Source: Melghirimyces thermohalophilus (lineage in GTDB: Bacteria; Bacillota; Bacilli; Thermoactinomycetales; DSM-45169). From it: 64,000 bases of DNA. This document shows, piece by piece, positions 55,177 to 63,920 of the stretch. The notes beneath the pieces were generated by a model, which had not been told where the DNA came from, searched no databases, and was given only the letters and a program-made list of their open reading frames with translations. Position 1 is the first letter of the stretch. The number at the start of each line of letters is the position of its first letter. The translations under genes and the position numbers were made by a program. The DNA lies in NCBI RefSeq assembly GCF_900102685.1, contig NZ_FMZA01000006.1, positions 115,767-179,766 of the forward strand. The letters are read 5' to 3'.

Positions 55177-55809
55177 TCAATAAAAAATACGGTTTCGGAA
55201 GCGAAGGCGGTCAAACTTGGCTAGGGAGTCCAAGGGGACCCTGTTGCCAATTCGGACCATCAAACAATTGGCGGGGTGGGACGTGATCTCCTGATCATCG
55301 GTGGAAAAGCGCTCCATCCCCACCGTGGACATCAACTTTTCCATCATCTGCCGATATTCCCAGATGGAAAGACCGGTTCCTTTAAGATCCCAATGCCAGT
55401 AATATTCCGTTGAAATCACGATGTAGTTCTCCATGTAAGAATCAGAAAAGGCGGTTCGAAGAAGGGCCCGGGCCACCCCGTCCTTTCGGTAAGGGGCTGC
55501 CACTTCGATTGCCCCCAGCTCCATTAAATCCTCCATGTTTCCGCTGGACCAGTGCTCTAAGGGATCGGGATGGAGAAAAGTGACGTATCCGATTACTTCC
55601 GTCTCTGTTCGGGCAATGAGGACACGTCCTTCGGTCAACTGCGCGATCCCGATCAGAGCTGCACGTTGTTCTTCCGGGGGACGGAAAGCGATCAAACCGG
55701 CGTGAAAGGGGTACCGCTTCAAGGTGTTGGGGAAAAGGGGCCCTTCCACAATCAGTTCGCCCGAATCCGTTTGTAAACAGGTTCGATGGTATTCCTTCCG
55801 GTGTTCCAT
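55177..55809 (-). CDS. acuA: Protein lysine acetyltransferase AcuA (GNAT)
   Basis: A 210-residue GNAT acetyltransferase, the same length as the B. subtilis protein. It begins MEHRKEYHRT like that protein, and has LIEGPL-type strand (IVEGPLFPNTLKRYPFHAGLIAFRPP), the EGRVLIARTETEVIGYVTFLHPDPLEHWSSGNMEDLMELGAIEV core, and the acetyl-CoA loop YRKDGVARALL. It acetylates and inactivates acetyl-CoA synthetase, whose gene is divergent. ATG 55809 was chosen (GGAGGTGG upstream) over ATG 55830. Co-transcribed with acuC. Confidence 0.92.
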   Translation of the reverse strand: MEHRKEYHRTCLQTDSGELIVEGPLFPNTLKRYPFHAGLIAFRPPEEQRAALIGIAQLTEGRVLIARTETEVIGYVTFLHPDPLEHWSSGNMEDLMELGAIEVAAPYRKDGVARALLRTAFSDSYMENYIVISTEYYWHWDLKGTGLSIWEYRQMMEKLMSTVGMERFSTDDQEITSHPANCLMVRIGNRVPLDSLAKFDRLRFRNRIFY

Positions 55810-56171
55810 CAGGGATTTCGCCACCTCCATGGGGGCTGTCAGCAGAGTATAACGCTTATATGAGCAATTTTTGGCATATTTGTTTTCATATTAACACAAA
55901 CAACTTTTTTGGAGTGGAGTTGATTCTTTCGGCGTTACAAACCTCTCGCATGATGTTCACTTTTTTGATAAAATTTGAGGCGTAAAAACTGCAAAAACAC
56001 GAAAAAGAGGGAAGTAACGAACAATTTCCGGTGACGGGGAAACGGGCCCGGTGATGGATGCTTTAATTGAATGCGCTTCCAAATCTGCCAAACTATCGAC
56101 CAAGATCCATTTGCTGACCGGGTAACGGTCCGTGGCCGGATGAAATTCCAGCAAAGAGGAGGGCATCCGAA

Positions 56172-57893
56172 GTGAAGCAAGGAGAACCGATCAAAGTCAT
56201 GACGGAAGGAAACAACTTAAAATCCTACGAAGAAGCCCGGAAAAACTTTGACTGGAAAGAGGTTGAGAAGGCCTTTTCCTGGTATGAGACCGGTAAAGTC
56301 AACGCAGCCTACGAGGCGATCGACCGCCATGCGGAGTCGGGACGCCGTGACCAGGTTGCCCTGATATACAGCGACAACGACCGGGAAGAGAAATACACCT
56401 TCCAACAGATGAAAGAACAGTCCAACCGCTTCGGAAACGTCCTGAAAAAGGTCGGTGTCAACAAGGGAGACCGCGTATTTGTCTTTTTGCCCCGGTCCCC
56501 GGAGCTTTACTTCAGCCTGTTGGGGATCATCAAAGTAGGTGCCATCGTCGGCCCGTTGTTTGAAGCCTTTTTTGAAGCGGCTGTAAAAGATCGCCTTGAA
56601 GATAGTGGAGCCGTCGCCCTGGTGACCACCCGAGAGCTTCTGGAGAGGGTGCCTGTTGATGAGTTACCTGATCTGAAGCACGTGATCCTGATCGGAGCGG
56701 AAGAGAGCGACCTCAAAGACGGTGTCTTAAGCTACGAAAAGGAAATGGAAGCCGCTTCCCCCGAGCTGGATATCCAGTGGGTGGATCGGGAAGACGGGAT
56801 GATCATGCATTACACCTCTGGATCGACCGGAAAACCCAAAGGGGTGTACCATGTCCACAACGCCATGATTCAACACTATATAACCGGGAAGTGGATTCTG
56901 GACCTGCAGGAGGGGGATGTCTACTGGTGTACCGCCGATCCTGGCTGGGTGACGGGAACGTCTTACGGCATATTCTCCCCCTGGCTCAACGGGGTGACCA
57001 ATGTAGTCCGCGGCGGCCGGTTTGGTCCGGAAGACTGGTACGAAACCTTGGAGAAATACGGGGTGACCGTCTGGTACAGTGCACCCACCGCTTTCCGCAT
57101 GCTGATGGGGGCCGGTGCCGATCTGGTGAAAAAATACGATCTGTCCAAAGTTCGTCATATCATGAGCGTCGGTGAGCCTCTCAACCCCGAGGTGATTCGT
57201 TGGGGTCTGGAAACCTACAACCGCCGTATCCATGACAACTGGTGGATGACGGAGACCGGCGCGATCCTGATCTCCAACTACCCGTCCATGGAGATCAAAC
57301 CGGGATCGATGGGAAAACCATTCCCGGGCATTGAAGCGGCCATTCTGGATGATGAGGGGAACAAGCTGCCTCCGTACCAGATGGGAAATCTGGCGATCAA
57401 GGCCCCGTGGCCGGCGATGATGCGCAAGATCTGGAACAACGACGCCAAATACCAGGAGTACTTCCGGATCAAAGGCTGGTATATCTCCGGCGACTCCGCT
57501 TATCAGGATGAGGATGGCTACTTCTGGTTTCAGGGTCGCATCGACGATGTGATCAACACCTCTGGTGAACGGGTGGGTCCCTTCGAAGTGGAGAGCAAGT
57601 TGGTGGAACACCCGGCGGTGGCGGAAGCTGGGGTCATCGGGAAACCGGATCCGCTCCGGGGAGAGATCATCAAAGCTTTCATCGCCCTGCGTGCCGGTTA
57701 TCACCCCTCCGACGAGCTGAAGGAGGAGATTCGCGCATTCGTCAAAAAAGGGCTGGCTGCTCACGCCGCCCCTCGTGAAATCGAATTTAAGGATAAACTG
57801 CCAAAAACACGCTCCGGAAAGATCATGCGCCGGGTACTGAAAGCCTGGGAACTGGATCTGCCCACCGGAGACCTGTCTACCATGGAAGGCTGA
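56172..57893 (+). CDS. acsA: Acetyl-CoA synthetase (acetate-CoA ligase)
   Basis: A 573-residue AMP-forming ligase turning acetate, ATP and CoA into acetyl-CoA. Motifs: the P-loop-like HYTSGSTGKPKGV, IHDNWWMTETGA, GDSAYQDEDGYFWFQGRIDDVINTSGERVGPFEVES and the C-terminal PKTRSGKIMRRVL with the Lys that AcuA acetylates. The GTG at 56172 is behind AGAGGAGGGC; an internal ATG at 56199 is the alternative. It is divergent from acuA, and the 363-base gap between them holds the control region, with only a weak cre-like sequence (56068-56081, two mismatches). Confidence 0.93.
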   Translation: MKQGEPIKVMTEGNNLKSYEEARKNFDWKEVEKAFSWYETGKVNAAYEAIDRHAESGRRDQVALIYSDNDREEKYTFQQMKEQSNRFGNVLKKVGVNKGDRVFVFLPRSPELYFSLLGIIKVGAIVGPLFEAFFEAAVKDRLEDSGAVALVTTRELLERVPVDELPDLKHVILIGAEESDLKDGVLSYEKEMEAASPELDIQWVDREDGMIMHYTSGSTGKPKGVYHVHNAMIQHYITGKWILDLQEGDVYWCTADPGWVTGTSYGIFSPWLNGVTNVVRGGRFGPEDWYETLEKYGVTVWYSAPTAFRMLMGAGADLVKKYDLSKVRHIMSVGEPLNPEVIRWGLETYNRRIHDNWWMTETGAILISNYPSMEIKPGSMGKPFPGIEAAILDDEGNKLPPYQMGNLAIKAPWPAMMRKIWNNDAKYQEYFRIKGWYISGDSAYQDEDGYFWFQGRIDDVINTSGERVGPFEVESKLVEHPAVAEAGVIGKPDPLRGEIIKAFIALRAGYHPSDELKEEIRAFVKKGLAAHAAPREIEFKDKLPKTRSGKIMRRVLKAWELDLPTGDLSTMEG

Positions 57894-57907
57894 GTCGAAG
57901 ACAGCCG

Positions 57908-57952
57908 TAAAAAGCCATGCGTTCCCCGTTGGAGGGGTCGCATGGCTTTTTC
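57908..57952. terminator. Bidirectional terminator between acsA and the PBP gene
   Basis: AAAAAGCCATGCG/CGCATGGCTTTTT stem with T tracts for both converging genes. Confidence 0.9.
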
Positions 57953-57982
57953 GATGGGGGATGACGGACTGCCAAGGAAGGA

Positions 57983-60613
57983 TCAAAACCAAGGAGATCC
58001 TTTTTGTTCCGGTGAATTCGGCAAAATCGGCGGAACGGCGTCGTCGGATTCCAGACCGGCCACATCGACGGCGCGGACGGTGTAGTGGTCAGGAGGTCCT
58101 TGATAAACCGGAGCTTCGCCTAGGCGGATGCTGGCTACATGCGTTCCGTTCCGATAGACGCGGTAACCGGCGAGGGTCGGGTCCGATGGACCGGTCCAGC
58201 TCAATCGGAGTTCACCTTCCGTCAGAGTCGACTGCACTTGAGGCGGCGCCGGTTGGCCGGTGCTGCTCCGGGGGTCCCTCTCTGTGGGTAGCTGTGCCCC
58301 TTGATAATATTGATAGCGTTCCTGTTCCTCTTCGGGAATCCGGATTCCTGTTCTTTTTTCCGTCAAATCCTCCGGGGTGTCCGGGTTGGCCAAATAGGTT
58401 TTACCGTTTACCTGCACCACCCGCTCCTCCCAGTGATGGAGACAGACTTCATCGGGAACCGCCTCCTCAGGGAGGATCTCCTTCACGGCGCTCTTCGCGG
58501 CGTGGCACTCCCGGGTGGCGATGTTTCCGGTCACATTGCAGATCTCCACCTCTTCCAACCCCTCGGGTCGAGAAAAGTCGATTCCCTTGGGAGATAGTTC
58601 CGGGCGGGCATCTATAGCCCTTCGAAACACTTGGGACCAGACCCGTTTCGCCCTGCGATCATTGGCGAGGGGATGGTTTAAATCATAACCCACCCAAACG
58701 CCGAGGGCGATGCGAGGTGTGTAGCCCATAAACCAGACATCGTGTCCGTTTTGAGTGGTGCCGGTTTTCCCGGCCAGGTGGTGTCCCGGAGCACGAGCGC
58801 CCACCCAGCGACCGGTTCCGCTCTTTATCACATCCTGCAGGATGTTGGTGGTGAGATAGGAGGTGCGCGGGGAGAAAACAGCTTGTGGTTGAGGGTGATG
58901 CTGGTAAATCAAATGCCCCTTTGCATCTTCAATTCGCTGGATCAAGTGGGGTTTGTGGTAAATGCCTTCGTTGGCCAACATGGCATAACCAGCCGTCATT
59001 TCCTCCACCGTAAACCCTCGGGTGAAACCGCCGATCGCCGACGCTTCCCCGTCCATGGGGTGAATGGGGAAGTCCATCTGCTTCAGATAGGAAAATCCCT
59101 GTTGGATGCCGGTTTCCCGCAACAATTTGATCGCCGGGATGTTGAGAGACCATTTGAGAGCTTCCCGGGCGGTGACCGGTCCCCGGTACCGGTCATTGTA
59201 GTTTTTGTAAGTCTTCTTTTCATGACCGTTCCCTTCGGCTTCCAGCGGCTCATCCACCAAGACGGTGCCGGGCGTTACCTCCCCCTGGTCCAAAGCGGGT
59301 CCGTAGTCCAACAGGGGTTTAATCGTGGAGCCGGGTTGTCGTCGGGACTGGAGGGCGTGGTTGGTCTGCCCCTGATTGAAATCGCGGCCGCCGACCAAAG
59401 CGAGGATTCCGCCGGTCTTGACATCCATCAGGGTGACGCCCACCTCCTCTTCTGCATTGTTAACCCTCTTCTTTTTTCCGCCTATGGTGACGGTGTAGGA
59501 GATCGGAGAGCCGTATAGTTTTTTATCGGTGGCTGCTTTGTTGACGGCTCGGTGCACTCGGGAGTCCAGTGTGGTGTAGATTTTGTAACCGCCGGTCAGC
59601 ACTCGTTTTCGGTACTGCTCCAAGGTGGAGCGGTAAACCCCTTCTCGGCTTAATGCGGCAGCGTCCAACCCGTTAACTTTCATCAACACTTGGGCCGCTC
59701 GTTCCTCCACCGCCGACATCAGAAAGGGGTCCCGGGAGTAGGCGGATTGGGCGTCCTGTTTGGTCAAGGAATTCTTCAGGTCAAAGCGGGCCGCCTCGGC
59801 ACGGGCTTCCGGCGTGATTTTCCCCGTCTCTTCCATCCGGGAAAGCACCGTCAGCATCCGTTTGCGACCGGAGTTGAAAGTCTCTTCCCGAAAGGGGTTA
59901 AAGGCGGTGGGTCGCTGGATCATTCCCGCCAGGTAGGCTGCTTGGGCCAGGTTGAGCTCCCTGGCATCTACACCGAAAATGCCCTTGGACGCCGCCTGCA
60001 CGCCTAACAGGTTTCGGTTGTGGGCTCCTTTGCCGAAGAACAGGCTGTTCAAATAAAAGGTGAGGATTTCGTCCTTGGCAAACAACCGCTCCAACCGGAG
60101 GGCGAGTCCCAATTCCTTCACCTTTCGCTCCAGTACCTTCTCCCGGTTTTCCAGGATCACGTTTTTCACCAACTGCTGGGTGATCGTGCTACCTCCACTG
60201 GTTACCGCCTGTCGGGTCATGTTTTGGTATACAGCCCGCAGGATCCCTTGGGGAGACACTCCGTGATGCTCATAAAAGCGATGATCCTCCGTCGCGATCA
60301 AAGCGTCGATCAACCAGGGGCTGACCTCTTCTTTCTTCACCCATTTCCGGTCGGCGTCGGTCCGCATCGCTCCGATGGAGCTTTTATCGTTAAAATAAGC
60401 GTAACTGGTCTGAGTCCAGTTGTTCATCTGTTGACGAAGCTCCTCCTGGCTGCGGACCGGTTCATCCTTAAGGATAGCGGCGAAATAACCGGTCATCATT
60501 CCCACCGTCGCAAAGGCGAACAGGGTCAGGATGGATAGGAGGAGGACGACGGTGGTGACCACGCGTCGGAGCAGGCGGAAAAAGGTGGATCGCGGCGGTC
60601 TTTGTTGTCTCAT
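57983..60613 (-). CDS. Class A penicillin-binding protein (PBP1A-type) with FN3-like C-terminus
   Basis: An 876-residue peptidoglycan synthase. An N-terminal membrane helix (VVTTVVLLLSILTLFAFATVGM) precedes the GT51 transglycosylase (ATEDHRFYEHHGVSPQGILRA, GGSTITQQLVKN). The transpeptidase follows, with SxxK in RQPGSTIKPLLDYG, SLN in KWSLNIPAIKLL and KTGT in LAGKTGTTQNGHDVWFMG. The last about 90 residues (QSTLTEGELRLSWTGPSDPTLAGYRVYRNGTHVAS...YTVRAVDVAGLESDD) form a fibronectin-type III-like domain. ATG 60613 is preceded by GGGGGTTATCAAT. It lies between tyrS and acsA. Confidence 0.92.
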   Translation of the reverse strand: MRQQRPPRSTFFRLLRRVVTTVVLLLSILTLFAFATVGMMTGYFAAILKDEPVRSQEELRQQMNNWTQTSYAYFNDKSSIGAMRTDADRKWVKKEEVSPWLIDALIATEDHRFYEHHGVSPQGILRAVYQNMTRQAVTSGGSTITQQLVKNVILENREKVLERKVKELGLALRLERLFAKDEILTFYLNSLFFGKGAHNRNLLGVQAASKGIFGVDARELNLAQAAYLAGMIQRPTAFNPFREETFNSGRKRMLTVLSRMEETGKITPEARAEAARFDLKNSLTKQDAQSAYSRDPFLMSAVEERAAQVLMKVNGLDAAALSREGVYRSTLEQYRKRVLTGGYKIYTTLDSRVHRAVNKAATDKKLYGSPISYTVTIGGKKKRVNNAEEEVGVTLMDVKTGGILALVGGRDFNQGQTNHALQSRRQPGSTIKPLLDYGPALDQGEVTPGTVLVDEPLEAEGNGHEKKTYKNYNDRYRGPVTAREALKWSLNIPAIKLLRETGIQQGFSYLKQMDFPIHPMDGEASAIGGFTRGFTVEEMTAGYAMLANEGIYHKPHLIQRIEDAKGHLIYQHHPQPQAVFSPRTSYLTTNILQDVIKSGTGRWVGARAPGHHLAGKTGTTQNGHDVWFMGYTPRIALGVWVGYDLNHPLANDRRAKRVWSQVFRRAIDARPELSPKGIDFSRPEGLEEVEICNVTGNIATRECHAAKSAVKEILPEEAVPDEVCLHHWEERVVQVNGKTYLANPDTPEDLTEKRTGIRIPEEEQERYQYYQGAQLPTERDPRSSTGQPAPPQVQSTLTEGELRLSWTGPSDPTLAGYRVYRNGTHVASIRLGEAPVYQGPPDHYTVRAVDVAGLESDDAVPPILPNSPEQKGSPWF

Positions 60614-60729
60614 ATTGATAACCCCCGTATTTTTGGGTAAGATGGATTTATCCAATGCGTTTGTGCGGATACCGTATGCCTTTGCCTATTGGAGGGCCAG
60701 GCCAGTACAAACCGAACATAAATAGAGTG

Positions 60730-60975
60730 TGGAACAAGCCGCAGTAGCCGGGTATGTGGGCCCCTCAGAGAGCTGGTGGATGGTGCAAACCAGCGGCCCC
60801 GATCCGAGTGAAATACAGCTTGGGAGCTTTCGTCTTTCTGGAAATGAAGGAAGGCGACGGGTTGGATCGACCCGTTATCTGTCGAGAGGAAAACCGGGTT
60901 TCGGTTTTCAACAAGGGTGGTACCGCGAGCCAACCTCGTCCCTTGCCAAGGGGGGCGAGGTTTATTTTGTGGAAA
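60730..60975 (+). promoter_or_regulatory. Tyrosine T-box leader of tyrS
   Basis: The conserved T-box AGGGTGGTACCGCG is at 60914-60927. Upstream, a Stem I-type region contains the sequence GAAATACAGC (near 60811-60820) with a UAC tyrosine specifier triplet. A terminator (CCTCGTCCCTTGCC with the GGGGGGCGAGG arm, then TTTATTTT) spans 60934-60968. Uncharged tRNA-Tyr would favour the antiterminator and turn on tyrS. The leader starts near 60730; the promoter just upstream is not clear. Confidence 0.88.
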
Positions 60976-61014
60976 AACATCCTTTTTTAACAAAGGACAG
61001 CGAGGTGAGTGAAG

Positions 61015-62271
61015 TTGGAACAGGAACAACAGTTGACCCCGGAACAGGAGCGACGGCTGGAAGAGCAGCTGGCTGTTATCCGCCGGGGAACATCGGAAAT
61101 GATTCCTGCGGCGGATCTGGAGAAAAAAGTGCGCAAATCCCTGCAGACGGGAAAACCGCTTAAGGTGAAGTTGGGTCTCGATCCCTCGGCACCGGATATC
61201 CATATCGGCCACACGGTCGTATTAAACAAGCTGCGTCAATTTCAGGAACTGGGCCATGTCGTTCAGTTGGTAATCGGGGATTTTACCGGCCGGATCGGGG
61301 ATCCGACGGGGAAGTCGGAAACCCGGAAGCAACTGACGGAGGATGAGGTAAAGGAGAACGCGAAAACTTACGCGGAACAGCTGTTTTTGATCCTGGACCG
61401 GGATAAGACGGAGATCCATTTCAACAGCAAATGGCTCAGCTCCTTGGATTTTGCGGCGGTGATCGATTTGGCGGCCAAATCGACTGTGGCCCGGATGCTG
61501 GAACGGGATGACTTCGCCAAGCGTTACAACAGCGGGCAGGCGATCAGCATCCATGAATTTTTCTACCCGCTGATGCAGGGCTATGATTCCGTCGCATTGG
61601 AAAGTGACATCGAACTGGGAGGAACGGATCAGACCTTCAATCTCCTGATGGGGCGGCAATTGCAGTACCAGTATGGGCAGGAAGAACAGGTGATTCTGAC
61701 GATGCCGCTGTTGGAAGGCTTGGACGGGGTCAAAAAGATGTCCAAAAGCTTGGGGAACTACATCGGCATCGATGAGACCCCTAAAGATATGTATGGAAAA
61801 GCGATGTCGATCCCTGATGAGTTGATGCTGAAGTATTTTGAACTGGTGACGGACTTCACCTTGGAAGAGCTGGAGGAAGTGAAGAAAGGTGTCGAGGGAG
61901 GGCAGATTCACCCCCGGGATGCTAAGATGAAACTGGCCCGTCGTCTGGTGGAAATGTACCATACACCGGAAGCGGCGGATGAAGCGGAAGCTGAGTTCCG
62001 TCGGGTGTTTCAGCAAGGTGCCCTGCCCGAGGACCTTCCGGAGAAGACGGTGCCCGAGGCGGAACTCGAGGACGGGAAAATTTGGGTGGTTCGTCTGCTC
62101 AGCCTGCTGGAACTGGTCTCCTCCAACGGGGAAGCCCGCCGGATGATCAAACAGGGAGCGGTCAAGTTGGATGGAGAAAAGGTTTCCGACCCTGATGCCC
62201 AGGTTCCCGTCGCAGACGGGATGGTGGTCCGCGTGGGCAAGCGTCGGTTCGCCAAAGTGGTCAAAAAATAA
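61015..62271 (+). CDS. tyrS: Tyrosyl-tRNA synthetase
   Basis: A 418-residue class I synthetase. HIGH motif in [13 protein letters not shown], the [15 protein letters not shown] block, the tyrosine site [31 protein letters not shown] in [14 protein letters not shown], and a C-terminal S4 domain ([24 protein letters not shown]). The [14 protein letters not shown] pattern is closer to the TyrZ class than to B. subtilis TyrS. The start was set at TTG 61015, seven bases after GAGGTG; GTG 61009 is too close. Regulated by the T-box. A bidirectional terminator follows. Confidence 0.94.
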   Translation: MEQEQQLTPEQERRLEEQLAVIRRGTSEMIPAADLEKKVRKSLQTGKPLKVKLGLDPSAPDIHIGHTVVLNKLRQFQELGHVVQLVIGDFTGRIGDPTGKSETRKQLTEDEVKENAKTYAEQLFLILDRDKTEIHFNSKWLSSLDFAAVIDLAAKSTVARMLERDDFAKRYNSGQAISIHEFFYPLMQGYDSVALESDIELGGTDQTFNLLMGRQLQYQYGQEEQVILTMPLLEGLDGVKKMSKSLGNYIGIDETPKDMYGKAMSIPDELMLKYFELVTDFTLEELEEVKKGVEGGQIHPRDAKMKLARRLVEMYHTPEAADEAEAEFRRVFQQGALPEDLPEKTVPEAELEDGKIWVVRLLSLLELVSSNGEARRMIKQGAVKLDGEKVSDPDAQVPVADGMVVRVGKRRFAKVVKK

Positions 62272-62285
62272 ATCCGGATCCATAT

Positions 62286-62324
62286 CAAAAAGCCCTTCGC
62301 GCTCAGGCGAAGGGCTTTTTGATA
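62286..62324. terminator. Bidirectional terminator between tyrS and rpsD
   Basis: AAAAAGCCCTTCGC/GCGAAGGGCTTTTT stem between converging genes. Confidence 0.92.
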
Positions 62325-62334
62325 ATGGTCCCGA

Positions 62335-62934
62335 TTAACGGGAGTAGTATTCAACGATCAGACGCTCGTTGACTTCGGCAGGCAGTTCATCCCGTTCCGG
62401 CAGGCGGGTAAGGGTGCCTTGCATTTTGTTTTCGTCAAAGCTGACATACTCCGGCAGGAAGCTCCGCTCTTCCAACGCTTCCTTGACAATGCCGAGGTTG
62501 GCACTCTTTTCCCGCAGGCCGATCACTTCGCCGGGCTTGACCCGGTAGGAAGGACGGTCCATTTTGCGGCCGTCGATGGTGATATGACCGTGAACCACCA
62601 GCTGACGAGCTTGGGCACGGCTGCGGGCCAGCCCCAACCGGTACACTAGGTTGTCCAGACGGCACTCCAACAGTTTCATGAAGTTCTCGCCGTGAACCCC
62701 TTTTAGTTTACCGGCTTCATTAAAGAGGGCGCGGAACTGCTTTTCGTTCAGGCCGTACATGTAGCGCAGCTTCTGCTTCTCCTGCAGCTGGAGGCCGTAT
62801 TCTGAGATTTTCCGCCGCTGATTGGGGCCGTGTTCCCCCGGCGGGTACGGGCGCTTCATTTCTTTGCCGGTACCGGAGAGGGAGATCCCCAGGCGACGGC
62901 TTTTTTTCCAACGAGGTCCTGTATAACGTGCCAT
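62335..62934 (-). CDS. rpsD: 30S ribosomal protein S4
   Basis: A 199-residue ribosomal protein. Typical segments: [79 protein letters not shown] (S4 domain) and the ending [16 protein letters not shown]. It binds 16S rRNA early in assembly. No Cys zinc-binding motif is present at the N-terminus, so it is the zinc-free form. ATG 62934 lies behind AAAGGAGCACGTCTAAC. A leader of about 220 bases precedes it, consistent with autogenous control known for rpsD in Firmicutes. Confidence 0.96.
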   Translation of the reverse strand: MARYTGPRWKKSRRLGISLSGTGKEMKRPYPPGEHGPNQRRKISEYGLQLQEKQKLRYMYGLNEKQFRALFNEAGKLKGVHGENFMKLLECRLDNLVYRLGLARSRAQARQLVVHGHITIDGRKMDRPSYRVKPGEVIGLREKSANLGIVKEALEERSFLPEYVSFDENKMQGTLTRLPERDELPAEVNERLIVEYYSR

Positions 62935-63160
62935 GTTAGACGTGCTCCTTTCTTTTCCATGCATTTGTGATGCAGCAAAGACAGGGGATGCCGATCCGCT
63001 GGAATTGCCCGGTCTTTCCGGATAGCGGCGAAAAGGGGGCACCTTCAGGCATTGACAGCCGCGGTCCCGAAGGGCGAACCGGTGAGGGTGACATTTCATC
63101 ACCTGGTTTTTGCTGAGCTATCCTCAAGGTCCCTTGATGAAAGGAACAGTTTGAGCCATA
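62935..63160 (-). promoter_or_regulatory. Long rpsD leader, possible S4 autoregulation element
   Basis: A GC-rich untranslated stretch of about 225 bases between the promoter and rpsD. Short inverted repeats occur, such as CAGGTGATGAAATGTCACC-type pairing on the minus strand. Family knowledge places an S4-binding pseudoknot here in Bacillales. The actual pseudoknot was not worked out from the sequence, so the call rests mostly on position and length. Confidence 0.45.
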
Positions 63161-63167
63161 CAGAACC

Positions 63168-63196
63168 ATACTATATCGAATAAGAACCGTTGTCAA
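63168..63196 (-). promoter_or_regulatory. Sigma-A promoter of rpsD
   Basis: On the minus strand TTGACA (63196-63191), 17 bases, TAGTAT (63173-63168). The -35 contains the TGA stop codon of trmB. Confidence 0.82.
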
Positions 63197-63834
63197 TGTG
63201 GGCGACGGGCCAACAAGTAGTAGATAGGCAAACCTTTGGCACTAAATTTCTGTTCGTACTCTGTGAGGATATTGCCATAGGCATAGGGACTGTGATGAAG
63301 ATCCCGGGAAACCTCCACTATCTGATACCCGGCTTCTTCCATCTCTTCCATAGAAAATTGAAACAGCGCTTGGTTGTCTGTCTTGAGCAGAACCTCCCCA
63401 TCAGGCCGGAGCACCTTCCGATATTGATCGAGAAAGGTGCGGTAGGTCAGGCGCCGTTTGGCATGCCGCTTTTTAGGCCAAGGGTCACTAAAATGAAGGT
63501 AGATTCGGTCGACTTCTCCTTCTCCGAAGGCTTCTTCCAACCGATTGACATCCATCCACAGAAAGCACAGGTTTTCACATTCGGTTTCGTCTGCTTTGAT
63601 GAGGGCCTGGAGGAGCACTTCTTCCACCCGTTCCACTCCGATCCAGTTGACCTCCGGGGAGATTTCGCAAACCCGGGACAAAAACCGCCCTTTTCCTGTG
63701 CCCAGCTCCAAGTGAAGCGGGTGGTTGTTCCCGAAGTGGGTGCGCCATCTTCCAGCGTAGCGCTGCGGCTCCATCACCACCCGAGGGTGTTCCCGTACCC
63801 GTTCTTTAGCATGAGGATTTCGTCTTAGCCGCAT
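63193..63834 (-). CDS. trmB: tRNA (guanine-N7)-methyltransferase TrmB
   Basis: A 213-residue SAM-dependent enzyme that makes m7G46 in tRNA. Motifs: NHPLHLELGTGKGRFLSRV (SAM loop), NWIGVERVEEVL, RIYLHFSDPWPKKRHAKRRLTYRTFLDQY (the DPWPKKRH signature) and LLKTDNQALFQFSMEEM. ATG 63834 was chosen because AAAGGAGAAGACCATC precedes it; the longer frame to 63948 runs into the direct repeat at the window edge. Its stop overlaps the rpsD promoter. Confidence 0.93.
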   Translation of the reverse strand: MRLRRNPHAKERVREHPRVVMEPQRYAGRWRTHFGNNHPLHLELGTGKGRFLSRVCEISPEVNWIGVERVEEVLLQALIKADETECENLCFLWMDVNRLEEAFGEGEVDRIYLHFSDPWPKKRHAKRRLTYRTFLDQYRKVLRPDGEVLLKTDNQALFQFSMEEMEEAGYQIVEVSRDLHHSPYAYGNILTEYEQKFSAKGLPIYYLLARRPH

Positions 63835-63920
63835 GATGGTCTTCTCCTTTGTCCTTGCCCCTTCAGGTAACTTTGCTGCTGGTTCTGTCTGGGGGAGGCG
63901 TGTACCCCCACGTTCCCCGT

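Noticed and set aside
56068..56081. cre site for CcpA in the acuA-acsA gap
   Set aside because: TGAATGCGCTTCCA has two mismatches to the cre consensus. Regulation by CcpA is expected from Bacillus knowledge, but the site is not convincing.
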